From: Planotetraspora phitsanulokensis
GTDB lineage: Bacteria; Actinomycetota; Actinomycetes; Streptosporangiales; Streptosporangiaceae
Assembly (NCBI RefSeq): GCF_016863295.1
Contig: NZ_BOOP01000007.1
Location: forward strand, 1-64,000
DNA length: 64,000 nucleotides
Direction: 5' to 3'
In this document: positions 1 to 8,870 of the stretch, in pieces
Layout: each line of letters opens with the position of its first letter
How positions within the stretch are numbered: position 1 is the first letter of the stretch
The notes under the pieces: model-generated
The model's database searches: none
What the model saw: the letters and a program-made list of their open reading frames with translations, nothing else
What the model was told of the DNA's origin: nothing
Position numbers and translations under genes: made by a program

Positions 1-31
1 GGAGGCGAGGCAATAAATACTGTGATCAATC

Positions 32-2536
32 TCATTGGGAGCCGGCGGCCTGTTCGACGACGCGGGCCCATCTTTCGAGGATGGTCTGGGCGCTGTCGAC
101 GTCGTGTCCCTCGGCCCACAAGTGGGTGACGGCCTCGGCCGGGTCGGGCAGGACGAGGGCCCAGCTGCCGTCGTCCTCGACCACCCTCACGCCGTCGGTG
201 GTGTCGATCCGGTGGCCCTCGGCGGCCTCGACGACCGAGCGCATCACCGCCCCCTTGTGCGCCCAGGGCGTGGGCACGGTCCGCTTGAGCAGCTTCGCCT
301 CCGGGATGCGGGCGTCGATCTGGCTGAGGGACAGCCGGGTGCGCGCGACCAGGCCGAGGAGCCGGAGGAACACCGCGAGACCGTCAACCGTGGGGGCGAA
401 CTCGGGCACGATGAAGCCGCCGCGCCCGTCGCAGGCGAAGATCATGTCGGGATGCCGCGCGGCCGTCGCGAGCGTGTCCACGCTCGTGGCCGTCCAGTCG
501 ACCTGGACTCCGTGGAACCGGCAGACCATCTCGGCGACCCGGGTGGTCGTGACCGGGAGCGCGACCCTGCCTCCCCTGCGCTCGGCCGCGACCAGGTCGA
601 GTACCACGAGCAGGGCCCGCTCCTCGCTGATGAGCTGGCCCATCTCGTCGACCAGGGACACCCGTTCGCCGACCGGGTCGAACCGCACGCCGAACGCCGC
701 CCGGGACGAGGCCACGAGCTCGGCGAGCCGCTGAAGGTCACGGCGGCGCTCGGCGAGGCTCTCGGTGGGCGAGACGTCGTCGAGGCGGTTGTTGACGGTC
801 AGCACGTCGACGCCGGCGCGGCCGAGGAGGCTGGGCAGCACGAGCGAGGACGTGCCTCCGGCGCAGTCGACCACGACCTTCATCTCGGCGTCCTTCACGC
901 CGCTCATGTCGATGCAGCGCAGGAGCTCCCGCGCGTAGGTGTCGACGGCCCTCGCGGGGAAGGTCAGCTCGGCGATCTCGCCGGGGAAGGCCCGGCGGTA
1001 CTCCTGCCGCGAGAACACCCGCTCAAGCTTCCGCTGGGCCGCCTGGGACAGATCGGCCCCGGACTCGTCCATGAACACGATGTCGACGCTCTGGGGGTCG
1101 CCTGCGGTGGTCCGCAGGGCGATGCCTCCCCGCACGTTCTCCCTGGAGGTGTTGAACCGGGTCACCGGGAGGGCTGCGGCCTCCAGGTCGACGACGTTGA
1201 TCGCGCTGGAGTTCAGCGCGCTGATCACGGCCCGCTTGAGCGCCCTGGCGGCCCGGGAGGCGTCGCGGGACGTGACGACCGTGTCGCCCTTCCTGAGCGT
1301 CGTGGCGTACGCGCTGGCCAGCCGTACGCACAGCTCCGGGGTGATCTCCACGTTGACGAGGCCGGAGACGCCGCGCGGCCCGAACAGGCTGCGCTGGCCG
1401 CGCGACTCCCAGATGACGCTGGTGTTGACGACCGCGCCGGCCTCGATGGTCTTGAACGGGTAGATCTTCACGCCGGAGGACACGTAGGCCTCGGCCTCGA
1501 TGACGCACTCGTCCCCGACGACGGCGTTCTCCTCGATCCTGGCGCCGGTCATCACGTCGGTGTTCTTGCCGATCACGCACCCGCGCAGGTGGGCCGCCGG
1601 GCCGACGTAGACGTTGTCGCTGACCACCGCGCGGTGCAGGAAGGCGCCCTCCTTGACCACCGCGTTGCTGCCGAGCACGGTGTACTCGCGCAGCTCGGCC
1701 CCGCCCTCGACCTTGGCGTAGTCGCCGATGTAGAGCGGGCCCTTGAGCACGGCGTCCGGGTCGACGGAGGCGCCCTCGGCCGCCCAGACGCCCGGCGCGA
1801 GCTCGAACGCGTCGAAGTCGACCTTGACCTTGCCCTCCAGGACGTCGGCCTGGGCCTTGAGGTAGCTCTCGTGGGTGCCGACGTCCTCCCAGTAGCCGTC
1901 CGCGACATACCCGAAGAGCCGTTCGCCGCTCTCGAGCAGCCGGGGGAAGACGTCGGAGGACCAGTCGACGGACTGTCCCGGCTCGATCCCGTCGAGGACG
2001 GACGGCTCCATGATGTAGATGCCGGTGTTCACGGTGTCGGAGAACACCTGTCCCCAGGTGGGCTTCTCGAGGAACCGCTGGATCCGCCCGTTCTCGTCGA
2101 CGATGATGATCCCGAACTCGAGCGGGTTGGGCACACGCTTGAGCCCGATGGTGACCAGTGCCCGGTTCTCCCGGTGGAAGCGGAGCATGTCCGTCAGGTC
2201 GATGTCGGTCAGCGCGTCGCCGGAGATGACGAGGAACCGGTCCTCGCGGAGCTTGTCGGCCGCGTTCTTCACGCTGCCGGCCGTGCCGAGCGGAACCTCC
2301 TCGGTGGCGTAGTGGAGGCTCATGCCGAGCTCGTCGCCGTCGCCGAAGTAGTTGCGGATCAGGGCGGCCAGGAACTGGACCGTGACGACGGTCTCGGTGT
2401 ACCCGTGGCGCTTGAGCAGCCGGAGCACGTGCTCCATGATCGGCCGGTTGATGATCGGCAGCAGGGGCTTGGGCTGGTTGGCGGTCATCGGCCGCAGCCG
2501 TGTCCCCTCCCCGCCCGCCATGACGACGGCCTTCAC
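32..2536 (-). CDS. Mannose-1-phosphate guanylyltransferase fused to a degenerate phosphomannomutase domain
   Basis: The roughly 834-residue protein should make GDP-mannose from mannose-1-phosphate and GTP for glycolipid and protein mannosylation. Residues 1-230 are a nucleotidyltransferase with the signature [11 protein letters not shown] near residue 8. Residues 240-370 are a left-handed beta-helix of hexapeptide repeats. Residues 385-834 resemble a phosphohexomutase. In that last part the catalytic TASHNP loop reads TTAGDP (residues 476-481), so the phosphoserine is Ala. The metal loop DGDADR reads DPVGER. The mutase half is therefore probably inactive and structural or regulatory. I chose GTG at 2536 because a GAAGGGG Shine-Dalgarno lies 6 bases upstream and the family starts at KAVVMAGG. 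It overlaps or abuts the stop of the upstream gene, so the two are co-transcribed. Actinobacterial homologues are this length. Confidence 0.9.
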   Translation of the reverse strand: MKAVVMAGGEGTRLRPMTANQPKPLLPIINRPIMEHVLRLLKRHGYTETVVTVQFLAALIRNYFGDGDELGMSLHYATEEVPLGTAGSVKNAADKLREDRFLVISGDALTDIDLTDMLRFHRENRALVTIGLKRVPNPLEFGIIIVDENGRIQRFLEKPTWGQVFSDTVNTGIYIMEPSVLDGIEPGQSVDWSSDVFPRLLESGERLFGYVADGYWEDVGTHESYLKAQADVLEGKVKVDFDAFELAPGVWAAEGASVDPDAVLKGPLYIGDYAKVEGGAELREYTVLGSNAVVKEGAFLHRAVVSDNVYVGPAAHLRGCVIGKNTDVMTGARIEENAVVGDECVIEAEAYVSSGVKIYPFKTIEAGAVVNTSVIWESRGQRSLFGPRGVSGLVNVEITPELCVRLASAYATTLRKGDTVVTSRDASRAARALKRAVISALNSSAINVVDLEAAALPVTRFNTSRENVRGGIALRTTAGDPQSVDIVFMDESGADLSQAAQRKLERVFSRQEYRRAFPGEIAELTFPARAVDTYARELLRCIDMSGVKDAEMKVVVDCAGGTSSLVLPSLLGRAGVDVLTVNNRLDDVSPTESLAERRRDLQRLAELVASSRAAFGVRFDPVGERVSLVDEMGQLISEERALLVVLDLVAAERRGGRVALPVTTTRVAEMVCRFHGVQVDWTATSVDTLATAARHPDMIFACDGRGGFIVPEFAPTVDGLAVFLRLLGLVARTRLSLSQIDARIPEAKLLKRTVPTPWAHKGAVMRSVVEAAEGHRIDTTDGVRVVEDDGSWALVLPDPAEAVTHLWAEGHDVDSAQTILERWARVVEQAAGSQ

Positions 2537-2538
2537 GG

Positions 2539-3105
2539 TCACCCCTTCGTTAGGTGGCGCACCTGTACGACATACAACACCCCCGCCCACCAATACAGAC
2601 CAGTTCCCCAGATGGCGAAGGCCCATCCGAAGATCGTGGAGATCTCCGCGTACCAGCCGTCGTGGGAGGCGAGGAACAGCAGAGGGAAGGCGTACATCAG
2701 GGCGGCCGTCGCCGCCTTTCCGAGGAAGTGGACCGGCAGCGCCGGGCCGTACCCGTGGCGGCGCAGGACCGGCGGGACCCACAGGAGCATGACGTCGCGC
2801 AACGGCACCACGAGCGCCAGCCACAGCGGGATGGCGTCGCGCAGCACCAGGCCCACCAGGGTGGCCAGGATGTAGAGCCGGTCGGCCAGCGGGTCGATCA
2901 GGCGGCCCAGCCTGCTGGTCTGCCCCCAGGCCCGGGCGATCTTGCCGTCGAGCCAGTCGGAGAACCCGGCGAGCGCGAGCAGGAGAATGGCCCAGCCGTC
3001 CTCATGGGGTCCCAGAACGAGCCAGAGGAAGACCGGGACGCCGAGCAGACGGAGCATGCTCAGCAGGTTGGGAACCGTGAAGATCCGGTCTTCCGAGGCG
3101 TTCAC
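2539..3105 (-). CDS. CDP-alcohol phosphatidyltransferase (cardiolipin/phosphatidylglycerophosphate synthase type)
   Basis: An integral membrane enzyme of about 188 residues that transfers a phosphatidyl group from CDP-diacylglycerol to an alcohol. The complete family signature is present: DWLDGKIAR, then G, then LIDPLAD, which supplies the four metal-binding aspartates. Several hydrophobic helices follow. The gene sits directly before the guanylyltransferase fusion, an arrangement that matches my recollection of Streptomyces, where the equivalent gene is a eukaryote-type cardiolipin synthase. Choosing between cardiolipin and phosphatidylglycerophosphate synthesis from sequence alone is not possible here. 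I use GTG at 3105 rather than an in-frame start at 3159, because the longer form would overlap the upstream regulator by more than 40 bases. Confidence 0.85.
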   Translation of the reverse strand: MNASEDRIFTVPNLLSMLRLLGVPVFLWLVLGPHEDGWAILLLALAGFSDWLDGKIARAWGQTSRLGRLIDPLADRLYILATLVGLVLRDAIPLWLALVVPLRDVMLLWVPPVLRRHGYGPALPVHFLGKAATAALMYAFPLLFLASHDGWYAEISTIFGWAFAIWGTGLYWWAGVLYVVQVRHLTKG

Positions 3106-3115
3106 GCCCCAGACC

Positions 3116-3805
3116 CTACATGCCCCTTTCCCGCCCGCCGCGAGGCGGTTCCATGGCATTGAACTCAGCGTCGACCAAGCCGAACCGATGCGCCACGACC
3201 GCGGCCTGCGTGCGGTTGCGCAACTCGAGCTTTTCCATGATCGCCGCGACGTGGCTCTTGACGGTCGTCACCCCCACGTGGAGGCGGTCGCCGATCTCGG
3301 CGTTGGACAGGCCCATGCCGACCAGCGTGAGAACCTGCACCTCGCGTTCGGTGAGGGTGCCGGGCAGGCGCGCCGTCTGCCGTTCGGCCGCCAGCGCCCG
3401 GTCGACCACCCGCCGCAGGACCGACGGGGCGAGCAGCGGCTCTCCGAGGGCGGCCCGGCGCACGGCCTCGACCATCCGGTCCGGGGGGTCGTCCTTGACC
3501 AGGAAGCCGAGCGCCCCGGCGCGCAGGGCGGAGTAGACGTTCACGTCGTCCGAGAACGTGGTCAGCACCACGATCCTGGCGGCCGGGTCGGCGGCCAGGA
3601 TGCGCCGGGTGGCCTCGAGCCCGTCCACGCGCGGCATCCGCAGGTCCATGAGCAGCACGTCGGGCCGGTGGCGGTCGGCGAGGCGCACGGCCTCGGCCCC
3701 GTCGGCGGCCTCGCCGCAGACCTCCATGTCCCCGGCGGCCTCCAGCATCATCCGCACGCCGGCCCGGACCAGCGCCTGGTCGTCGGCGACCACGACGCGG
3801 ATCAC
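3116..3805 (-). CDS. NarL/LuxR-family response regulator
   Basis: A two-component response regulator of 229 residues. The receiver domain (1-120) has the acidic pair DD at 8-9, the phospho-acceptor Asp54 in LLMDLRMP and the conserved Lys in FLVKDD. The C-terminal LuxR helix-turn-helix spans about 160-225, with the typical LTEREVQVL and TVKSHVAAIMEKL segments. Its GTG start at 3805 overlaps the stop codon of the histidine kinase by four bases (GTGA), so the pair is translationally coupled. An in-frame ATG at 3832 would extend into the kinase gene and is less likely. Target genes are not evident. The four tandem 22-bp units upstream of the kinase are a reasonable candidate autoregulatory site, but that is inference. 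Confidence 0.93.
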   Translation of the reverse strand: MIRVVVADDQALVRAGVRMMLEAAGDMEVCGEAADGAEAVRLADRHRPDVLLMDLRMPRVDGLEATRRILAADPAARIVVLTTFSDDVNVYSALRAGALGFLVKDDPPDRMVEAVRRAALGEPLLAPSVLRRVVDRALAAERQTARLPGTLTEREVQVLTLVGMGLSNAEIGDRLHVGVTTVKSHVAAIMEKLELRNRTQAAVVAHRFGLVDAEFNAMEPPRGGRERGM

Positions 3806-5463
3806 GGCGTGCTCCGCGAGGTCCACCGGCATTCCGGGCCGGCCTCGGGCCCGTCCGCGGGTTCGGGCAGAGGCAGTGACGCGGCCAGGCGCCAGCCGCC
3901 GTCCTCCACCGGCCCAGCGGTCAGCCGGCCGCCGAGCGCGCGGGCCCGCTCGCGCATCCCCGCGATCCCCTGCCCGGTGGACGGCAGCCTCTCCCCCGGT
4001 CCCGCCGTCCCCGGGCCGTTGCGGACCTCCACCGTCATCGCTCCGTTCTCCATCCCGACCGTGATCACGGCCTTCGCCTCCGGGCCGGCGTGCTTGAGGA
4101 CGTTCGTCAGGCCCTCCTGGACGATCCTGGCCGCGGACGCCCGGACGACCAGGGGCGCCGCCACCGCCTCGGCGGTGATGTCCAGGTCCACCCGCAGCCC
4201 GGCCGCGGCCATCCGGGCGACGGCGTCGCGCATGATGTCGTCGGGGTCGGCCAGCGTCAGGCCACGGCTGACGTCACCGGGCCCGGGCCGGGCGAGTTCG
4301 TCGCGTTCCGGATCGCGGAGCACGGTGAGCAGCCCGCGGAGGTCCTCGAGCACGCGGTGGCCGGTCTCCCTGATATCGGCCAGTGCCTCGGCCGCGGGGC
4401 CGGTCGCCCCGGCGTACTGGGCCGCGCTCGCCCGCAGCACCATCGCGCCGACGTGGTGCGCCACGATGTCGTGGACGTCGCGGGCGATCCGCTCCCGCTC
4501 GGCGAGCCGGTCGGCGCGCATGCGTTCGGCGCTCAGCTCCCTCGCCTGACGTCCCTCTGCCTGGCGGGCGCGGACGTACCGGCCGATCGCGACGGGGGCG
4601 GTCACGATGGCCATGAGGGTGACCACGCGGACGAAGGTGATGTCGGCCGGGTCGTCGACGATCACGATGGCGGTGACGGCGCAGGTGAGCAGATATCCGG
4701 CGCCCACCCACGACCAGCTCGCCCGGGTGGCGAACACGCCCAGCGCGACGAGGGCGAGCAGTTGCAGGCTGCTCCCAGTCCGGGGGGCGTACTGGTCGGC
4801 CACGACCAGGATCACGCTCTCCAGCAGCAGCACGGCGCCCGGGTGCTTGCGGACCACGCCGAGGGCGAAGCCGGCCACCACGACCACGAGGCCGACCACC
4901 CACACCGGCGGCTTCCCGCTGTCCCAGAACGGCCAGGTGCCGAGGACGGCGAACGCCACCCCGCCGCCGGCGAGCAGCAGGTCGAGCAGAGGCGCCGGAT
5001 CCTCCTTGCCCTGACCCTTCTCGCTGCGCAGATATCGGCCGACCAGCACCGGGAAGGCGATGATGCCGACCGAGTAGAACCACGAGTTCTGTGTGAAGGC
5101 GATCCCCGGGTCGGCCAGGTTGACGGCCGTCGCCGCACCGGCGAGGACCGCCACCGGAGCCGTCCAGCGCCACCCCCGCTCCCGGGACACCACTCCGACG
5201 GCGATGGGGAGCAGGATCTGCAGAGTGTCCGTGGTGGAGGCGCCGAGCTGGTCGCAGACGACGAGAAAGCCGGCGAAGTAGATCGCGACCGGGCCCGGCA
5301 ACCGGCGCACCAGTCCCAGCGGAAGCCCGGCGAGCAGGGCGAACAGGGCCCTGATCCACCAGGGCGCCGACGGCCCGCCCCAGTGCCCATGGGTGACGAG
5401 CATGTCGAGGACGACCCCGCACACCGCGAGGAAGACGTCCAGCACTCCGCCGCGCCACCGCAT
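3802..5463 (-). CDS. Membrane sensor histidine kinase (HisKA_3 type)
   Basis: A 553-residue kinase partner of the downstream LuxR regulator. The N-terminal 300 residues hold about eight to ten hydrophobic helices in two blocks and no recognisable extracellular ligand domain, so it probably senses a membrane or intramembrane signal. The HisKA_3 dimerisation box is ERIARDVHDIVAHHV with phospho-acceptor His331. The HATPase_c domain ends the protein, with the N-box LTNVLKHA and G-box GQGIAGMRERARALGG. The short form of the ATPase domain is typical of the NarX/DesK-like group. The gene is divergent from the methyltransferase at 5661, with 197 bases between them. Confidence 0.93.
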   Translation of the reverse strand: MRWRGGVLDVFLAVCGVVLDMLVTHGHWGGPSAPWWIRALFALLAGLPLGLVRRLPGPVAIYFAGFLVVCDQLGASTTDTLQILLPIAVGVVSRERGWRWTAPVAVLAGAATAVNLADPGIAFTQNSWFYSVGIIAFPVLVGRYLRSEKGQGKEDPAPLLDLLLAGGGVAFAVLGTWPFWDSGKPPVWVVGLVVVVAGFALGVVRKHPGAVLLLESVILVVADQYAPRTGSSLQLLALVALGVFATRASWSWVGAGYLLTCAVTAIVIVDDPADITFVRVVTLMAIVTAPVAIGRYVRARQAEGRQARELSAERMRADRLAERERIARDVHDIVAHHVGAMVLRASAAQYAGATGPAAEALADIRETGHRVLEDLRGLLTVLRDPERDELARPGPGDVSRGLTLADPDDIMRDAVARMAAAGLRVDLDITAEAVAAPLVVRASAARIVQEGLTNVLKHAGPEAKAVITVGMENGAMTVEVRNGPGTAGPGERLPSTGQGIAGMRERARALGGRLTAGPVEDGGWRLAASLPLPEPADGPEAGPECRWTSRSTP

Positions 5464-5530
5464 ACCGGAACGGTATCCGCACTCGGGGCCGGGTCTGCTT
5501 CCTCCCAGGGGACGAGACCGTCTCCTCCTT

Positions 5531-5618
5531 CTGGCCGCGCGGCCCGGTCCAGGTGGCCGCCCGCACGGGCCCTCGTGGCCGCCCGAGCGGGTCCTTGTGG
5601 CCGCGGGAGCGGGCCGGT
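5531..5618. repeat. Four tandem 22-bp repeats in a divergent promoter region
   Basis: Units begin at 5531, 5553, 5575 and 5597, each exactly 22 bases. Each starts with (G/C)TGGCCGC and has a GCGGG(T/C)CC-like second half, so each unit is itself weakly palindromic. The array lies between the histidine kinase (minus) and methyltransferase (plus) genes. A period of two helical turns would present all copies on the same DNA face, as expected of a multi-site operator. No regulator can be assigned from sequence. Confidence 0.7.
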
Positions 5619-5660
5619 CGGCGGGCGCCGCGGCCGGGCACGCGGCCCTAGCTTCGGGGC

Positions 5661-6251
5661 ATGGCGAACGAGTCAGCGATCTTCTTCAGTCAGTTCCTCC
5701 GCGCGCCCGCCGTGACCGGCGCGATCGCGCCCAGTTCCCGGAGGCTGTCTTCCGCGGTGTGCGTCCCCGTGCCCGAGCGCGGCGACCCCGTCGTGGTGGA
5801 GCTCGGGCCGGGCACCGGTCCCTTCACCGGCGAGATCCAGCGCCGCCTCGGCGGTCGCGGACGGCATCTCGCCGTCGAGATCAACCCGCAGCTCGCCGAG
5901 GTCCTCACCGACCGCCACCCCGGTGTGGAGATCGTGGTCGACAACGCCGGGCGGCTTCCCGCCCTGCTCGGCGAGCGGGGCCTGTCCGAGGCGGACGTCA
6001 TCGTGAGCGGGCTGCCGTGGGCGGCGTTCTCCTACGGCCGCCAGTCCGAGGTCCTGCGGGCTGTCGTCCAGGCCCTCGCGCCGGGCGGCGCCTTCACGAC
6101 GTTCTCCTACGTGCACGCCCGGGCGCTTCCCCCCGCGGCGCGTTTCCGCAGGAGGCTCTCCGAGTCGTTCGAGGAGGTGGTGCCGGGACGCACCGTGTGG
6201 CGGAACCTCCCGCCGGCGTTCGTCTACCACGCGCGCCGCCCGCGCCGCTGA
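5661..6251 (+). CDS. SAM-dependent methyltransferase (phospholipid N-methyltransferase-like)
   Basis: A 196-residue class I methyltransferase. The SAM-binding motif I is VVVELGPGTGPFTGEI near residue 45, followed by the acidic motif HLAVEINPQLAEVL. A later IVSGLPWAAF stretch corresponds to the catalytic-loop region. The opening, SQFLRAPAVTGAIAPSS, is characteristic of small bacterial phospholipid methyltransferases of the PmtA/rRNA-dimethylase-like group, which methylate phosphatidylethanolamine. It could instead modify another lipid or small molecule. No obvious operon partner exists. It stands alone between the divergent kinase and an acyl-CoA dehydrogenase. The ATG at 5661 has only a weak GGGG ribosome site. 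Confidence 0.75.
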   Translation: MANESAIFFSQFLRAPAVTGAIAPSSRRLSSAVCVPVPERGDPVVVELGPGTGPFTGEIQRRLGGRGRHLAVEINPQLAEVLTDRHPGVEIVVDNAGRLPALLGERGLSEADVIVSGLPWAAFSYGRQSEVLRAVVQALAPGGAFTTFSYVHARALPPAARFRRRLSESFEEVVPGRTVWRNLPPAFVYHARRPRR

Positions 6252-6328
6252 CCGTGCGCCGGTCGCGGGGCTGATTACGGAGATCGCTTCGTTCTACTAT
6301 TGCGCGCGACCAGGAAATGGAGACGGTT

Positions 6329-7510
6329 ATGGACTTCTCACTGCCGGAGAGCGCGCAAGCCGTACAACGGGGTGTCGCGGACATCTGCTCCCGTTACGAC
6401 ATGGCGTACTGGGAGCGCTGCGAAACCGAGAAACGGTGGCCTGAAGAAGTCTGGGCGGACCTGGCCAAGGGCGGCTGGCTCGGCCTCGCCGTACCCGAGG
6501 AGTACGGCGGTTCCGGGCAGGGCCTGCTGGAGCTCGCGGTGGCGACCGAGACGTTGTCGGCGTCCGGCTCCGCGGGCGGTTCCGCGTTCACCTACGTCCT
6601 GACGCCGGGCTTCGGCGCGATGACCCTGTCCAGGCACGGCACCGCTGAGCAGAAGGCCGCGCTGCTCCCGGGCCTGGCGACCGGCGAGATCGAGACCTGC
6701 TTCGCCCTCACCGAGCCGGACGCCGGGTCCAACTCGCTGGCGATCTCCACCTTCGCCCGGCAGGACGGCTCCGACTTCGTCGTCAACGGGCAGAAGATCT
6801 GGATCACCGGCGTGCAGCGCGCCACGTGGATGTTGCTCGTCACGCGGACCATCCCGGCCGCCGAGGCCAGGCCCCGGACGAACGGCCTGACGGTCTTCCT
6901 GGTCAACGTGCCGGAGGCGGTCGCGGCCGGGCAGCTGTCGTACCGGCCGATCCCGAAGATGGGCGCGAACACGACCCCGTCGAACATGGTGTTCATCGAC
7001 GAGCTGCGCGTCCCGGCGTCGAGCGTGCTCGGCGAGCTGCACGGGGGCGCCGCGGTCCTGTGGGACGTCCTCAACCCGGAACGGATCCTGCTGGGCGCGA
7101 GCGCGCTCGGCGGGGCCGAGGTCGCGCTGCGGACCGGGGTGAACTACGCGAAGGAGCGCGAGGTCTTCGGCCGGCCGATCGGGGCGAACCAGGCCATCGC
7201 CTTCCCGCTGGCGCAGGTCAAGGCCAAAATCGAGCTGGCCAGGCTCATGCTGTACAAGGCGGCCTGGTCCTTCGACAACGGGCTCCCCTGCGGCACCGAG
7301 GCCAACATCGCGAAGCTGACCGCGTCGCAGGCGGCGTGGGAGGCGGCCGACGCCGCATTCCAGACCCACGGCGGCATGGCCTACTCGCTGGAGTACCCGG
7401 TCGCCCGCCTGCTCACGGACGCGCGCATCGGAAAGATCGCGCCGGTGACCGAGGAGCTGCTGCTGAACTACCTCGCCACCCAGGTTCTGGGACTGCCGCG
7501 GAGCTTCTGA
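6329..7510 (+). CDS. Acyl-CoA dehydrogenase
   Basis: A FAD-dependent alpha,beta-dehydrogenase of acyl-CoA esters, about 393 residues and full length. Visible hallmarks are the N-terminal helical domain with VPEEYGGSGQG, the middle-domain ALTEPDAGSNS flavin-binding segment, and the C-terminal REVFGRPIGANQAI motif. The catalytic base is Glu355 within SLEYPVARLLTDARI, in the position of the medium-chain enzyme's glutamate. I prefer ATG 6329 over ATG 6317 because GGAG lies 6 bases upstream of it. The gene is followed 77 bases later by an SRPBCC protein on the same strand, and a crotonase-fold gene lies convergent, suggesting an acyl-CoA catabolic neighbourhood of unknown substrate. Confidence 0.93.
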   Translation: MDFSLPESAQAVQRGVADICSRYDMAYWERCETEKRWPEEVWADLAKGGWLGLAVPEEYGGSGQGLLELAVATETLSASGSAGGSAFTYVLTPGFGAMTLSRHGTAEQKAALLPGLATGEIETCFALTEPDAGSNSLAISTFARQDGSDFVVNGQKIWITGVQRATWMLLVTRTIPAAEARPRTNGLTVFLVNVPEAVAAGQLSYRPIPKMGANTTPSNMVFIDELRVPASSVLGELHGGAAVLWDVLNPERILLGASALGGAEVALRTGVNYAKEREVFGRPIGANQAIAFPLAQVKAKIELARLMLYKAAWSFDNGLPCGTEANIAKLTASQAAWEAADAAFQTHGGMAYSLEYPVARLLTDARIGKIAPVTEELLLNYLATQVLGLPRSF

Positions 7511-7587
7511 CCGCCGGATCGCCCTTTGCGCACACGGCTTGCGGGGAAGGTAAAGACTTACGGCAGGCAGCGGTGAAGGGACATCGG

Positions 7588-8010
7588 ATGGACAAGCCGT
7601 ACGCGAGCACGGTGATCAGGGCGGACGCCGACGAGGTCTGGGCCTTCCTCCGGGACTTCGGCAACCTGGAGGAGTGGCTTCCCGGCATCACGACCTGTGA
7701 GATCGAGGACGGCGGAGAGCTCGCCCCCGGGGCGGTCCGCCGGATCGACGGCGCTGGAGGGGTGTTCCGCGAACGCCTGCTGTCCCTCGACGACGCGGGG
7801 CGGTCGCTGACGTACGAGATCCTCGAGTGCCCGTTGCCGGTCACGGACTACCGGGGGACCTGCCGGGTGGCCCCGGTGACCGACACCGGCGAGGCCTTCG
7901 TGGAGTGGTACGCGTCCTTCGAGGCCGACGACCCGGGCCGGGTGGCCAAGATCTTCGCACGTGGCGTCTTCGCCCCCGGCCTCGACTCCCTGCGCAAGCG
8001 GTTCGGCTGA
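7588..8010 (+). CDS. SRPBCC-fold (polyketide cyclase/START-like) protein
   Basis: A 140-residue protein with the SRPBCC signature: an N-terminal strand with VIRADADEVWAFLRDF, the GNLEEWLPGI loop, then alternating strands and a long C-terminal helix around ARGVFAPGLDSLRKRF. Members bind hydrophobic ligands in a deep cavity, and many are annotated as polyketide cyclase/dehydrase or XoxI-like proteins. The ATG at 7588 has GAAGGGA 7 bases upstream. It follows the acyl-CoA dehydrogenase and ends 37 bases from the convergent crotonase-fold gene. No catalytic role can be assigned from the sequence. Confidence 0.8.
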   Translation: MDKPYASTVIRADADEVWAFLRDFGNLEEWLPGITTCEIEDGGELAPGAVRRIDGAGGVFRERLLSLDDAGRSLTYEILECPLPVTDYRGTCRVAPVTDTGEAFVEWYASFEADDPGRVAKIFARGVFAPGLDSLRKRFG

Positions 8011-8047
8011 CCGGCCGCCGCGCGGACGCCTGAGAAGAGCGGACCCC

Positions 8048-8830
8048 TCAGGTGAAGCGCGGAGGCCGCTTGTCCCGCACGGCCCGGACCCCCTCGGCGA
8101 CGTCGGGACCGGTGAAGCCGAGGAACTCCATGGCCAGCGACGCGTCGAACGACGGGCCGGCGAGCCTGAGCCAGTTGTTCAGCGCGTACTTGGTCAGCCG
8201 GATGGCCTCGGCGGAGCCGTTCGCCAGCCGGACCGCGACCTCCAGCGCCCTCTCGTGGACCAGGTCGTCGTCGACGCACAGGCTGACCAGGCCCATCGCC
8301 TCCGCCTGCTCGCCCGTCACGGGCTCGCAGAGCAGCAGGTGGTACTTGGCCTTCGCCAGGCCGCACAGCAGGGGCCAGACGATGGCCGCGTGGTCGCCCG
8401 CCGCCACCCCGAGGCGGGTGTGGCCGTCGATCACGCGTGCCGTACGGCCGGCCACGGAGACGTCGGCGAGCAGCGCCACCGCGAGCCCCGCGCCGACGGC
8501 GGGGCCCTGGATGGCCGACACCACCGGCTTGGGGCAGTTGATCACGTTGTAGACGATGTCGCGGGCCTCGGCGAAGACGCGCATGCGGGTCGCGTGGTCG
8601 CGCGTCATCTCCTCGATCATCGACAGGTCGCCGCCCGCCGAGAACGCCTCGCCCTCCCCCCGGATGAGGACGGCGCGGACCGCGTCGTCGTCGCCGGCGT
8701 CGCGCCACACCTCGGCGAGCTCCCGATGCCCCGTGCGGTCCACCGCGTTCAGCCTGCCGGGCTCGCTGATGACGATCCGCAGCACGCCCTCAGCAGGCCA
8801 GTCGATCTTCAGCTTCTCGTAGTCCCTCAC
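8048..8830 (-). CDS. Enoyl-CoA hydratase/isomerase (crotonase) family protein, atypical active site
   Basis: A 260-residue crotonase-fold protein. The oxyanion-hole segments are present: AFSAGGDL and [19 protein letters not shown]. An ungapped alignment by eye against mitochondrial enoyl-CoA hydratase places His and Tyr where the two catalytic glutamates (Glu144 and Glu164) should be, in [14 protein letters not shown] and [11 protein letters not shown] simple hydratase reaction is therefore doubtful. It may be a different crotonase-superfamily activity such as isomerase, hydrolase or decarboxylase. It is convergent with the SRPBCC gene and upstream of nothing on its strand, so probably monocistronic. 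Confidence 0.85.
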   Translation of the reverse strand: MRDYEKLKIDWPAEGVLRIVISEPGRLNAVDRTGHRELAEVWRDAGDDDAVRAVLIRGEGEAFSAGGDLSMIEEMTRDHATRMRVFAEARDIVYNVINCPKPVVSAIQGPAVGAGLAVALLADVSVAGRTARVIDGHTRLGVAAGDHAAIVWPLLCGLAKAKYHLLLCEPVTGEQAEAMGLVSLCVDDDLVHERALEVAVRLANGSAEAIRLTKYALNNWLRLAGPSFDASLAMEFLGFTGPDVAEGVRAVRDKRPPRFT

Positions 8831-8870
8831 TCCTGGGCACAGTAACCGCGCGGCGCCGCGGAGGGAACGG

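Noticed and set aside
35-2875. A 946-residue open frame on the plus strand across the guanylyltransferase fusion
   Set aside because: It is the antisense of a clearly conserved coding sequence, kept open by high GC. Its composition (many His, Gly, Arg, Asp) shows no fold or family.
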